Of a stretch of DNA of 64,000 nt, positions 1 through 10,545 are shown piece after piece; the first letter of the stretch is position 1; every line of letters starts with the position of its first letter. The translations under genes were made by a program, and so were the position numbers. A model generated the notes under the pieces. It did no database searches. It saw only the letters and a list, made by a program, of their open reading frames with translations, and was not told the origin of the DNA. This DNA comes from Immersiella caudata (taxonomy: Eukaryota > Ascomycota > Sordariomycetes > Sordariales > Lasiosphaeriaceae): contig JAULSU010000007.1 of NCBI GenBank assembly GCA_030512335.1, positions 3,162,001 to 3,226,000 of the forward strand, read 5' to 3'.

Positions 1-248
1 GAGGGATCCCGGAGATCTAGACATGGTTATTACATCGTCGCAGTGCTATTTGGGGACGTGTTTGGTGGTAAGTGGTGTGTGGTGGTGGCGACGCTAAACA
101 ACGGTGAAGTGACGAATGAGGCTTGAGAAAACTGACCACTTCGGAGCTCGTAGATCTCCACCGCATGCCCTCTGTTTGCGGCATAAAGCGCAGCCAAAGA
201 GCCCACCGGGCCTGCGCCCACGACAATGACCTTCTCTGAATCTACCAT
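1..248 (-). CDS. bna4: Kynurenine 3-monooxygenase, 5' end only (runs off window)
   Basis: This flavin monooxygenase hydroxylates kynurenine in the tryptophan-to-NAD pathway at the mitochondrial outer membrane. Exon 1 is 137..248 with ATG at 246..248. It encodes MVDSEKVIVVGAGPVG, the N-terminal FAD-binding GxGxxG strand, followed by EIYELRS. A 120-base intron (17..136, donor GTCAGT, acceptor TAG) leads to exon 2 at 1..16, which continues in frame with DLRDP. YELR-x-DLRDPS is characteristic of this enzyme at the same distance from the start. Everything beyond the first 42 or so residues lies outside the window. The gene is divergent from methionine aminopeptidase across about 400 bases. The family assignment rests on the short but diagnostic N-terminus, so paralogous FAD monooxygenases are not fully excluded. 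Confidence 0.8.
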
Positions 249-654
249 GCTGAAGATTGAGGAGGATACCGAAGTCGGGTGTTGCGAACGGGAACAGTTG
301 CGCAAAGCCGAACACTCCGGCGAAAACGGCCACCATCAGTGCATCGATCGCCCGCGGCTAGTGTCGGGCGCAACCGTCGTCACCCTCGGAAGGTTCAGAG
401 GGTTAGGTAAGCGGTCTAGGCGGTCCGTGCAGAGCCAGATCGAAGACCCCTGCCCCTTGGCACGGGTGCCCCACCACGATCCGCCCGCGCCCTTTGCCTC
501 ACAGGTTTCCAAAAATCGTCGAGCACTGAACTGCAAGTAGGCCTTGCATCCAAATCTGCAGCCATAAGCATTGCTTTGACACCTCGTGTGACAACCTGGG
601 GAAATACTGCGCTCAAGAGCTTGTACTTCGAATAAGCCAGCGCCGAACACCACC
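249..654. promoter_or_regulatory. Shared promoter region between bna4 and map1
   Basis: These 406 bases separate two divergent start codons and must hold the 5' leaders and promoters of both genes. I see no TATA box and no convincing coding potential. Short open frames on both strands have no recognisable protein features. Confidence 0.5.
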
Positions 655-2017
655 ATGACCGCCGAACCTCCTTCGAAAAGGAAGTGCTTGGGGGAGGACT
701 GCGATAATGACATCGGTACCCTCCAATGTCCCAAGTGCTTGAGCTTGGGCATCAAGGATAGCTTCTTTTGCTCGCAGGACTGCTTCAAGAAGAACTGGGT
801 AAGTGGAGCACCCAGCGCGTCCTCTTGCATTGGGTTCTAACTCGACTGTCCAGAACACCCACAAGGCGATGCACAAACAGGAATCAAGTATTCTCCGCCG
901 AATCTTCCCGCCCAAGGCAGTTTCTTACATTGATCCAGAGACGAGCTACTACAACCCCTTCCCGAACTACCATTTCACCGGCCCTCTGCGACCCGTGTAC
1001 CCGCTTTCCCCCCGGCGCGAAGTTGCCAAGTCGATCCCCCACCCCGACTACGCAGAGAGCGGTACCCCGAACTACAGCCGATCGCGGTCAAACAAGATTG
1101 AGCAGCTGGATGCAAAGGCCCAAGATGGTATGCGCAAGGTCTGCCGGTTGGCGCGAGAGGTGCTCGACATTGCCGCTGCCGCGATCAGACCGGGCATCAC
1201 CACGGACGAGATCGACGAGATCGTCCACAAGGCATGCATTGAGCGGAATGTAAGAGGGCGGATAATACGATACCACCGTGGATGGAGCGCTGACAACTGG
1301 GCAGTCTTATCCATCCCCCCTGAACTACAACCACTTCCCCAAGTCCGTCTGCACATCGGTCAACGAAGTTATTTGCCACGGCATTCCCGACAAGCGCGTT
1401 CTCCTCGACGGGGACATCGTGAACCTCGACGTTACCCTCTATCACGAGGGCTTCCACGGCGATCTGAACGAAACATACTACGTTGGCGACAGGGCGAAAG
1501 CGGACCCCGACTCTGTCCGCGTTGTTGAAGCTGCGCGCGAGTGTCTGGAGGAGGCCATCAAGCTGGTGAAGCCCGGCACGCTGTTCCGCGAGTTCGGCAA
1601 CGTGATCGAGGCCCACGCCAAGAGCAAGAACTGCAGCGTCATCCGCACCTACGTTGGGCACGGCATCAACAGGATCTTCCATGGCCCTCCCAACATTCCT
1701 CACTACGCCAGGAATAAGGCTGTAGGCGAATGCAAGCCAGGCATGACCTTCACAATAGAGCCCATGGTTGCGCTGGGCAAATACCGCGATGTCACATGGC
1801 CCGATAACTGGACCAGCACAACGATTGATGGGAAGAGGACGGCTCAGTTTGGTAAGCTACCTCTTAACCACTCTCCGTTTTGGGTACTAACCGAGCTACA
1901 GAGCACACGTTGTTGGTGACGGAGACTGGTGTCGAGATTTTGACGGCCAGGAAAGCGGATTCGCCCGGCGGGCCTATTCCAATGCCCGTGGCTGGTGAGA
2001 CGAATGGAACAAAGTAA
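655..2017 (+). CDS. map1: Methionine aminopeptidase 1, cytosolic
   Basis: The enzyme removes the initiator methionine from nascent proteins at the ribosome, using two metal ions. There are four exons, 655..798, 854..1249, 1305..1851 and 1902..2017, joined in phase with canonical GT-AG introns, giving 400 residues, the usual length for MAP1. The N-terminus carries the zinc-binding pair seen in eukaryotic MAP1 (CLGEDC, then CPKC and CSQDC within the first 45 residues). The pita-bread catalytic domain follows, with GDIVNLDVT and GDLNETY supplying the metal-binding aspartates, YVGHGINRIFHGPPNIPHY supplying the metal-binding histidine, and FTIEPM the glutamate. The protein ends ETNGTK. The zinc-finger extension separates it from MAP2. 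Start chosen at the first ATG, immediately before the finger. Confidence 0.95.
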
Positions 2018-2825
2018 AGCGCAACTTTGCTGGTGAAAGCATAAACTCGAGTAGTTGGTGATGTGCGACATGATCACCGAAGCTTTTGTTAGTGGGGACC
2101 CAGCCGTTGAGGGCTCGATTCAGGGCCAACGGCCGAGTATCATTTCAGAAGTGACCTCTGTGATACAACCGGCCAAGCAAGCGGCACAACCCAATAGATT
2201 TGGTAACCACTGTATCTACGTGCCCCCATCTTTACCAATGGTCTGGGGCCTCAAATCAAGAAATGCGCCGCATCCAGGCAACCCCACACTGGCCCCTCAC
2301 TGCGCAACGCAACGAAAATGATGGAAGGCGTCAAGCACCCATGCAAAAAGCTCGGACCACCCTTTAAAAATCCAGTCGCCGTCTGTGCTCTTTCATCATG
2401 GGCAGCAGGACTCTCGGTTTGCCCCGACCACCGACTCTAACCTTGGATCAATCCACACCTCTCCAACCACGTGTGTCAAACCTTCACCTCCATCCTGGCT
2501 TCTGCCTCCCAGCCACGCAAAACGTTAACTTCTCCTCCTTGACTTTTTTCTCTCGTCGCGAAATCCCTCTTGCGGCCGAAACCGACATCGGCGCGACAAC
2601 CCAAGGCCGCACAATCAGCTCTCGCATCCTCCCTGTCGAGCATCGTCATCAGACTGAACAACGCCGACGTCGCGCGCAACACCACCGACGCCCACTACAC
2701 CTAGAGAACACAGCGACATCCGCCTGCACACGATCTCAGCGCGACTGCTCGAGCTCCTTTCGGTCCGACCGAAGCCCCGATAACGCTTTCGTAGCCTCTA
2801 CCCTCGCGCGCACAAAACCGCCAAG
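2018..2825. other. Intergenic region and long leader of erv14
   Basis: There are 808 bases between the map1 stop and the erv14 start. A TATA-like TTTAAAA lies at 2363..2369, about 460 bases before the ATG, which would imply a long 5' leader. The leader is pyrimidine-rich and contains an upstream ATG frame at 2398..2868 with no recognisable domain, possibly a regulatory upstream reading frame but more likely untranslated. Confidence 0.4.
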
Positions 2826-3472
2826 ATGTCGGGCGAAGCGTGGTTATACCTCTTCGCTGTGCTCATAAACGCTGTCAATCTCTTCCTACAAGTCTTCTTC
2901 ACCATCATGTACAGCGACTTGGAATGGTGAGTTCTTCGCTCCGCATCCTGGCCGCCTGCGCGAGCTGCGTCTGAACGCCGTTTCTGGCAAATGGCTATAA
3001 CCTCGACGCTTTGCTAACTTGGTCTCCTTTCCAGCGACTACATCAACCCTATCGATCTCTGCAACCGCCTCAATACCTACATCATTCCCGAAGTCGCCGT
3101 TCACGGATTCCTGACGTTCCTGTTCCTTATCAACGGATACTGGCTGCCTCTCATCCTCAACCTTCCGCTCCTCGGGTACAATATTAAGAAGTGCGTAATC
3201 AGCTTGGAGCCTAGCGTAGGGGGAGGCGAACTTGCTGACTTTGCTTGCCAGGATTGTGGACAACACTCACCTCCTTGATGCGACTGAGATCTTCCGAAAG
3301 TTGAACGTGCACAAGAAGGTACGAACCGAGTTGACCATTTAGGTTTGGACTCGAAGAAGCTGACACGTGGGCGCAACAGGAATCTTTTATGAAGCTCGGC
3401 TTCCATCTCATCCTGTTCTTCTTCTACTTGTACAGCATGATCGTCGCCCTGATCAGGGACGAGGCCCACTAA
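2826..3472 (+). CDS. erv14: Erv14/cornichon ER-to-Golgi cargo receptor
   Basis: A COPII cargo receptor that escorts transmembrane proteins out of the endoplasmic reticulum. Four exons, 2826..2926, 3035..3190, 3252..3318 and 3380..3472, encode 138 residues, the same length as yeast Erv14. The protein has the cornichon layout: a hydrophobic N-terminal helix (MSGEAWLYLFAVLINAVNLF), the conserved DLECDYINPIDLCNRLN loop, a second helix around GFLTFLFLINGYWLPLILN, the loop DATEIFRKLNVHKK, and a C-terminal helix ending IALIRDEAH-like (written here MIVALIRDEAH). The start is the ATG after CCAAG, because it gives the family N-terminus exactly. All three introns sit within conserved blocks with GTGAGT/GTGCGT/GTACGA donors. 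Confidence 0.95.
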
Positions 3473-5068
3473 GCGGCTGTCGAGCGTCACGCCTGGGCGG
3501 GGATAAGGGCTCAGCCCACGAGCCCGCTGCCCCGACCCTCTATATCTAAGGAGGAGAAGCGAACTCCGTCAGGTACATAATGGCAGTGGTGTATGGCGAG
3601 CAGCGGGGAACCGGCATATCAGATAGACGGGATCACTCTGTTACTGGGGTTCGGCGGGCCGGCTTTTTTGAACGTTTCACACGGCAAACTATGACGCGAC
3701 GAAAGGACACGGCGGGCAATGATACTCAGGATCGGGACTTTTTTTTACAGTTTTATCACGGAAGAATAGGATGTTGATACCTTGTTTGCGAAGACTTGGA
3801 TCTGGATAATGGACAATTTCTGACGTGCACGCATTATTGTTCGCTGCGCCGGCGCCGGTCTTGGAAGGTTGTTGAACTAGCGGACAACGTGAACATGCAG
3901 AGCACGTTGCGATATGTTTCCTATTCCCCTAATTGGGCTGCCCTGGTGTTGAGGTGCCGGCAGTACTGCCCTGTTCGCTATCCTGGTGAGTGCTCAGTGC
4001 CGGCGTTCGATAACAGCTCGACATATGAGAAGCACGCCGAAGAGCTAACGTGCCAGGACAAGCCTGTCAGATGAGCCATCATAGCTCCCAAGAATACCCC
4101 TTCGCTCTAACAACCTAGGACCTAGGTCTGATCAGGCCGCATAGCATGGGAAAGGCGCTAGGATCTCTCGGCAGCATGAGGTATATCCGCCACCCCTCCT
4201 GTCGGGAGTGGTCGTTGACACTCTCTTTTCCACCCCCGATTCAGCACGACCGCAGTCCCGTATTCCTACCTACGGCAAACACCCTGCCACGAGATCCACC
4301 CCCCGATCTTCCGGCTAGTGTCAACGTGAGTACCAAAGCCTCTTACTGCTTGCTGTAAGGCTTAGGTTCGGCTGTTGACGTGGGGGTGTTGGGTCTCGGC
4401 GGGGGTCTCCGAGGTTGTGGTAGGGCTTCAGGCCGAGATTTGCAGCGGACAGGCCGAGCCTCATGCAACGATTGAACAATTTCCCCGGGCTCGAGGCCCG
4501 GCATTTTAATATGCAACTCTCAGGTCCCTTTCAGCCCTGCGGTCGTTGTGGAATCCTCTGCGCTGTTTCAGGTTCGGGCGTTTACCCCTACCTCAGAGTC
4601 TGATGCGATGCGAGCCATCTCGAGAATCCGAGGTCGAGTCGAGTCTTGGCCAAAGTCGACGCATCGCTTCCGCTCCGTTTAACCCCAACTTTGGACGAGC
4701 TGCTTGGCGTTGTGAATCCAGGATAAGAGCCCAGATGGCAACATTGAGACCGTATATACTGTCTAACCCTGACCGGGATGTGAAGCATGCAAGAGGTTGT
4801 GTTCCGGGTTGGAAATTGGGAGGGGCAAACGCCAGCTTTTGGCAGGGGTGGATCGCTCCCAGAAGTTTGGTTCGCGAGCCGTCCAATCATCTTCACAGGC
4901 GCCTCAATGCTATACAGAGGGCCAGGGGCTGCTTGTTTTAGATGCATTGCCACTCCTTAGGCTTCCAAGCCTTTTGTTACGGCCGTTTCCCCTCTGATAA
5001 ATCCTGACCCGGGCCGGGCTAGTGCATCGGAACTCATCACCCTCCTGAGGCTAGCAACGACCCCGGCG
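3473..5068. other. Intergenic region, no gene recognised
   Basis: These 1.6 kb hold only short frames on both strands without family resemblance, splice-consistent extension or RNA signature. The 3' part (about 4370-5068) is presumably the promoter of the membrane-protein gene that follows. Confidence 0.4.
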
Positions 5069-7442
5069 ATGGATTTCAACGTTACCGCGCCTCTCGACGT
5101 TGACGAGTCGTCGAGACGGCCGCAACCACCGCGTCAGTCGTGGCGGAAACTGGTCGGTTGGCGACGAGCGGCCGCATATCTCTTGGCTTTTACTCTGATT
5201 CTCACCTTACTGATTCTATCTTGTCTTTTTGTCTCTGTCTACGGCCTCGCTGAAAGCCCGGGCGCGATATCCGACGGCAGCGGAGCCAGCACGACGACGA
5301 TCCTCTTCGAGGGCGACTGCAAAGCATCAACACAATACAACTTCTGGGCCCACTTGGTCATCAACTTTGTCGCCTCGGGCATCCTAGCTTCGTCCAACTT
5401 TTTTATGCAGGCCCTCGTCGCCCCAACACGCGCCGAAGTTGATCGTGCCCACGCAAAGGGGAAGGCTCTTGAGATCGGCGTCCAGTCGTGGCGCAACCTA
5501 TTCCATGTCGCCCTTCGCAACAAGATCCTATGGGTGGCACTCTCGCTGTCCACCATCCCGCTTCACCTTACTCTCAACTCGGCCGTGTTGGAATCCAGGG
5601 CATCCACAGACTTTTTGCTCATGATGGCCTCCGAGCCGTATTTGACTGGTGCCCCGTGGAACGGCACTGTTGCGTCACTCCTACAAAAAGACTCGAGCTC
5701 GCCTCCTCGGCTTCGCCAAATTCAAAAGTCGTTGGTTGAAGAGCCTGCGCGTTGGGAGCGTATGAACATTGAGGACTGCTATGCTAGGTACAATGACTTG
5801 TCAAGGTCCATGTCGGAACGGCGCGATGTTGTCATGGTTCTCAGACTCGACACCAGCGACTCAAGCAACAGCATAGGCACCTATGGGTGGTCCGTCAACG
5901 GAACTGCCGAGAACTCATTGTGGTACTTCCGCGGATATCAAAGGACGGACTATTGGATATATCAATCACTTACGCCACAGGGAGCCTGGCAGAGAAAGTC
6001 TTCTCGTTTCGGGAGGGATGAAGCGCGTGAAACCAATGGAGATATTGAGTTCGATGCCTCCGCATACACGGTGCAAAACAAGGCATCGAAATATCCTCCA
6101 GAGCTTCACAACATGAAGGCCGAGTACTGCATGTCCGAGCTGTGGACGGCACCTTGTCGGGTTGAGGTGGACAATGCTCTCTTGACGACCGTTACGATCC
6201 TCTGCGTCGCGAAATGCATTCTGTGCATCATCGTCTTGGTCACGGCCCCACGCTCGACACCGTTGATCACCCCTGGGGATGCCATCGAATCATTCATCAC
6301 CCAACCCGATCCTTCCACGGCAGGCATGTGCACTTTTAACTGCGGCGACTTCGACCAAAAGCAGAGACAGTGGGGAGAGGTGGCTGCGTTTCGATGGGTT
6401 CCCGGCGCCCGTCCTTGGGGCCAGACCAAGCTCAAAATCTCGAGACGGAGCATATTTTCCGTTCCCAAAGGCATCTGGGTCTGGTCATACCTCCTAATCG
6501 GGGGCTCCCTAATCACTGCTTCCGTCTTTGTGGGAATCTCGATGAGGGAGCAGAGTATCCACGAGTCAGATTTCGGGCACGCTCCCACCAACGCGCAGAT
6601 GCAACAGCACCACGTCAATCTCGCCTCAACCACCAATCAAGTGGTCCTAGCGAACACACCACAGCTGATACTCTCGATGTGCTATTTTGCGTACAATGGT
6701 CTCTTCACCAGAATCTTGTCCGAGTGGGAATGGGCCCGGTTCAGCACTGCGTACACGACGCTTCGGGTTACGCACCGTAAAGGACAGCAACGATCTACAT
6801 ATCGACTTCAGCTTCCCTACCGCTGGTCTCTGCCACTGCTGGCCGTTAGTGCCTTGCTGCACTGGCTGTACTCCAATAGCCTCTACATCACAATCTTCGA
6901 AGGTGTCTCCCTCTGGCCCCATGCATCGTACCCTTTACGGGCAGAGATACTGACGTCAACCAGGATTTCATTGGCCAGGTGATAATTTTTCCCTGAATAG
7001 GGGTCTGGCGTATTCGTCCAAATCGATCTTGATCTCCTTCGTCATATCCATCAGCGTTGCTATCGCCCCACTCATTCTAGGCAGCGTCAAGATACCGGGG
7101 AATATGCCCATGGCACGAAACAGCTCAGCCGTCATCTCAGCCGCCTGCCATGCTGTCCCAATTCCGCCATCGCATGGAGCGTCCTTCGACGCTCTGGACA
7201 AGCCTCTGTTGCAGGCACGATCTCCGGTAGCCAGTGATACCGAGTACAAGGGAGCGAGTGGCGAGCAAGATGGATTATGGGAGATGGCGACGGGATTACT
7301 AAGATGGGGGGTTGTTTCGCCCGGCTGGCCCGGTCGAGTGTATTCTGATGGCGAACCTGGGCATTTGGCGTTTGGAAGTCCGCAGCAAGATGTTCAGGAT
7401 CCGGTTTACGGGAGTTTTTATGCTGGGAAAAAAGATATTTGA
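5069..7442 (+). CDS. DUF6536-type fungal multi-pass membrane protein
   Basis: Function unknown. The family is a large set of fungal integral membrane proteins. Exon 1 is 5069..6927 and exon 2 is 7001..7442. The 73-base intron (GTACCC donor, CTGAC branch, TAG acceptor) restores the frame and gives 766 residues. After a cytosolic N-terminus ending RKLVGWRRAAAYL there is a first membrane helix (residues about 35-58), then the family pattern FEGDCKAS with the half-conserved NFVASGILASSNFFMQ and AxxGxxLEIGVQSWRNLF-like motif. Later helices lie near residues 370-395, 470-495, 530-550, 590-620 and after the splice (SILISFVISISVAIAPLILG). Proteins of this family are common near secreted-enzyme and metabolic genes, but no function follows from that. 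Alternative short introns at the 3' junction are possible but break the last helix. Confidence 0.8.
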
Positions 7443-7927
7443 AGCGAGGTAGAGATACAGGGTGGAGAGTGTGTGAGATATTGTAAGAAGCATTGAGTAG
7501 AACAAAAAGAGTTTTCTGTTGTAAACATCAAGCAAGTGTTTTCAGGGGTAACTTGTAAATCGCACCCTGAATCACCGAGTGCCTCGTTTGCTGTGAGCAA
7601 TGGATGGGGGTGTCATTCCAAGGTGAGGAACACAACGGGAGCCAAGTAGGAGTTTCTACGAGGCAGTGCTACGGCTTTTGCATTTCCAATTGCACTGCCA
7701 CTCGATGCTTGGCATCGGAGCGTCGGTGTGTAGATTCAGCTCAGCTCCAACTTTGGCTCCAACGTAAACTCCCCCGCCCGACCCCGACCCCTCCAAAAAA
7801 AAAAAACACGAACAAAGTCCAAAAGTCAGTTCAAATTAAAGCCAGTCGAAATTTCCTGGCGCTTCCACCAACTTCGAGGTGTTCTTCACTCACCGATCAA
7901 AATCATACCCCGCCAGAGCCGCCCCTA
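7443..7927. other. Intergenic region upstream of the AsaB-like gene
   Basis: 485 bases with an A-rich stretch at about 7796-7808. The frame of the next gene stays open upstream to 7604, but that extension is low-complexity and unlike the family, so I treat it as leader. No other feature seen. Confidence 0.4.
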
Positions 7928-8398
7928 ATGGACGCCCCCAACAAAGAATGCAACGAAGCGCACACAACAGGCACCTTCAGCTACATGAAGTGGAACAATG
8001 AACTCTACGAAACAGAATCCCCATTCCAAATCCTCATCGAAATCCCGAAAGACGCACCCGACCAACGCACTACAAACGTCGAATTCGAAACAGGGCCCCC
8101 AGAGACCATCGCCGATGTCCGCGCCACTCTGGATTCCTGGAGCCTCGACCAACACGGCTTCAAGTACTTTCCCATGAACATAGGGCTCTCCGCCAAGAAG
8201 TTTTCCGATCAGGCCTTTGTCAAGGAGAAATACCTCCCGCAATGTGCCTCGCTCATCAAGAAGGCGCTTCCGGGAGCTGAGCGGGTGCATTTCTTTGGCT
8301 GGCGGCTGCGGAGCAGTGGCGATGGTTTGAGCCCTGGTTCAGCGCTGGTGGGGAAGTTTCAGAAGCCGGCTTCGGTGCCGCATGTTGGTGAGTTTTTT

Positions 8399-8436
<38 letters not shown>

Positions 8437-8933
8437 CCTGGGGGTGGCTGACAGTTTGAAGATCAAACGCCCGGTGCGGTTTATGACCTGGTCTCGGAGC
8501 GCTTCCCCAACGAAGCGGCGAGACTTTTCCGAGGCCGGGTTAGGACTATCATAGTGTGGCGCCCCCTTACTGGACCCGTGGGAGACTGGCCTCTTGCAGT
8601 TGCCGAAGCGTCAACGGTACCGCCCTCGTGTTTGGTCGAGTGTCAGCGCATAAGGCCGAAGTATCGTGGCGATGTGTTTTACATGTTGCCGCAAGAAGGG
8701 GTGAAGTGGCATTATTTGAGCAGGCAGCGGAGCGATGAAGCATTGGTTATGAAGATATTCGACAACAAGGAGGGGGTGGCTGGCTGTGAGTTTGAATCTC
8801 ACGTTTCCTTCTGGTCGTGGCTAACTTGGCTACAGACTGCGCCCATGCTTCTTTCAAGCTCCCAGATGCACCCCATGATCCTCGACCGAGAGAGAGCATC
8901 GAAGTACGGGCAATGGTGTTCGGTGGGGAATAA
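7928..8933 (+). CDS. AsaB/GA4-desaturase-like oxygenase
   Basis: The protein belongs to the fungal AsaB/CmcJ/gibberellin GA4-desaturase-like family, often part of secondary-metabolite pathways and thought to act as oxygenases or desaturases. Its substrate here is unknown. Exons are 7928..8387, 8462..8785 and 8836..8933, giving 293 residues, typical for the family. The first exon runs from an N-terminal FSYMKWNNELYETESPF segment to PHV. The splice joins it to DQTPGAVYDLV, making the conserved HVDQTP block that contains a candidate HxD metal pair. Then comes IIVWRPLTGPVGDWPLAV, a family core motif, and the last exon encodes CAHASFKLPDAPHDPRPRES followed by IEVR. The first intron contains a (CT)17 tract. 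Its stop lies 8 bases from the stop of the convergent dehydrogenase gene, which suggests overlapping transcript ends and perhaps a shared pathway. Confidence 0.85.
8400..8433. repeat. (CT)17 microsatellite inside an intron
   Basis: A perfect CT dinucleotide run of 17 units lies in the first intron (8388..8461) of the AsaB-like gene, just before its branch/acceptor region, where it may serve as an unusually long polypyrimidine tract. Likely length-variable between strains. Confidence 0.95.
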
Positions 8934-8941
8934 CTTCCCCT

Positions 8942-9970
8942 CTACTCGAACTGCTCCTTCCCGAACTTTCCCTGCAGTCCAATCTTCAGTAGATTGCCAG
9001 CCTCAATCTCGTCTTTTCTCTCCGTCAGATCTTCAACGCTCCAGTTCGAAGTGATTGTCCGACCCGTGAGGAACTTTGCCTTTTCTCCTGCCAGCCACAC
9101 CAAAGTACCACCAACAAGAGCGGGAGAGTCGAGGTTGAACCGGCGAAAGGATGGATGGAACATGTCTGTCTCAACTAGGCCAGGGTGAAGCGCAATAGCT
9201 GTGATGTTAGGGTACGCTGCTGCGACCTTTGCCACGAGCTGTAGTGCGGCGAGCTTGCTGAGAGCATATCCGGACATCTGAGGGTACGCTCCCCACGCTC
9301 CGGCTGTCACCACGTTGACGATTGTTGCCGGCGTAGAGGGGGTGGGTAGGGCGTTGATGAAGTTTTGGATGAGGAGAAAGGCTCCTTTGGTGTTGACTTC
9401 CTACGATTTTGGATACATATTAGCCATATTTTCTTTGAGCTTTTGACATCGCCAGGGGGAAGATTGGGTCATACAAAGTTCCGCCACCACTCCTCGGGCT
9501 TGTCTTCATGAATATTTCCACCACCGCTTCTCACTGCTGCGTTGTTGATGAGGATATCGGCATGTCCAAAGCTATCCTTGACCCTGGCAAAGAGCTCAGC
9601 CACCGAGCTGGCGTCAGAGATATCGGCGGCAACCGCCAGGGTTTTGATCGAGGGGTTAGCCTCCTTGACCCCTGCCTCAGAAATTTGCAAGGCGTCAACA
9701 TTGGTGCCGACAAGCACGATGCCTTTGGGCCCGGCACGGGCAAAGGCCGGAACGATACCCTGTCCGTTGTCAGTATGGGAACCGTTCTGCCGGGCCGAGG
9801 GCGGTCCGCACCCTTGCTCCGATTCCTCGGCTTGCGCCGGTGATGATGACAACCTTCCCGGTCAAACCGAGCTCCGGATTTGTGGGGTTAATGGCTGGGT
9901 ACACGTCCTGGTAGACACGTTTGGTGAACTGGAGGCTGGAGACGAAGAAGTCAGGGGGAAGTTGGTCCAT
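8942..9970 (-). CDS. Short-chain dehydrogenase/reductase
   Basis: An NAD(P)-dependent oxidoreductase of the classical SDR fold; substrate unknown. Exons on the minus strand are 9812..9970, 9475..9759 and 8942..9400, with introns 9760..9811 and 9401..9474, encoding 300 residues. After a roughly 38-residue leader the Rossmann motif TGASRGIG appears (TGxxxGxG), then the adenine-pocket segment AADISD, the NNA motif in ILINNAAVRSGG, the catalytic tyrosine and lysine in YALSKLAALQ (YxxxK) after the VVTAGAWGA strand that would carry the serine position, and the HPGLVETDM loop. The serine position reads alanine-glycine-alanine here, so the usual catalytic serine may be replaced. The gene is tail-to-tail with the AsaB-like oxygenase and head-to-head with a Zn2Cys6 regulator, consistent with a three-gene unit. 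Confidence 0.88.
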
Positions 9971-10545
9971 ATTTGATGAGTTGTTCTGCTCAAGAAGTGG
10001 GCAGCGTTAAGGATGTGTCTTGTTGTCTTTGAAAGATGAGAATAAAATGCTTTGTGGTTGATGCTTTGTGGTTGATGCTTTATGCTTGAAGCTTTGTTTC
10101 CGTTTATTGACCTCCAAGGCTGGGGACCTCTAATACTGCGTGCTGGACGGGGTGATTATCAACTCGGACAGTTTCAAACGCCGTTTTTCCCCTTTGCTTA
10201 GAAACCATGTTAGTCTCATCAGCAACCAGTTCGGCCATTCGCTGTAAAGTTGATACAGTCTCATTGTTCACTTTCACGGTTCAGCTTGCCTTGGGCATCC
10301 CCTAGTGGTGATATGCACCTCGACGAAAGCTTCCCGATTCGGGATAGCGTGGGGATAGCGCCAAGACCAGTAGAGCTTCCCGTTCGGCTCGCATTATTCA
10401 GCAATCGACGTCTGCGAATTGTCAGCATCGAAGGTCTCCAACGGGAACGGACAACCCTAGGAAGTGTGCTTCATATTGCGAGAACTAGCGCGACCGGATT
10501 TCGCATTGTACGTGAGGCTAGCAGCAGCATCTCAGGGTATGAACC
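9971..10545. promoter_or_regulatory. Divergent promoter region between SDR and Zn2Cys6 gene
   Basis: 575 bases between the divergent starts of the dehydrogenase and the regulator. It includes the small 14-base repeat listed separately. No clear binding-site palindrome for the regulator was found by eye. Confidence 0.4.
10048..10089. repeat. Three tandem 14-base units upstream of the SDR gene
   Basis: Two exact copies of ATGCTTTGTGGTTG (10048..10061, 10062..10075) are followed by a diverged third (ATGCTTTATGCTTG, 10076..10089). They lie about 80-120 bases upstream of the dehydrogenase start, in its leader or promoter. Confidence 0.85.

Noticed and set aside
2398..2868. Long plus-strand frame of 156 codons before erv14
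   Set aside because: Composition is low-complexity (Thr/Arg/Pro), it overlaps the erv14 start in another frame and matches no family; treated as leader.
3473..5068. Possible 5S rRNA or other RNA gene in the large gap
   Set aside because: No 5S-like internal control sequence or paired stems recognised by eye.
7604..7927. In-frame N-terminal extension of the AsaB-like protein
   Set aside because: It would add about 108 residues with a poly-lysine run from an A-rich tract and has no family counterpart; the ATG at 7928 gives the usual protein length.
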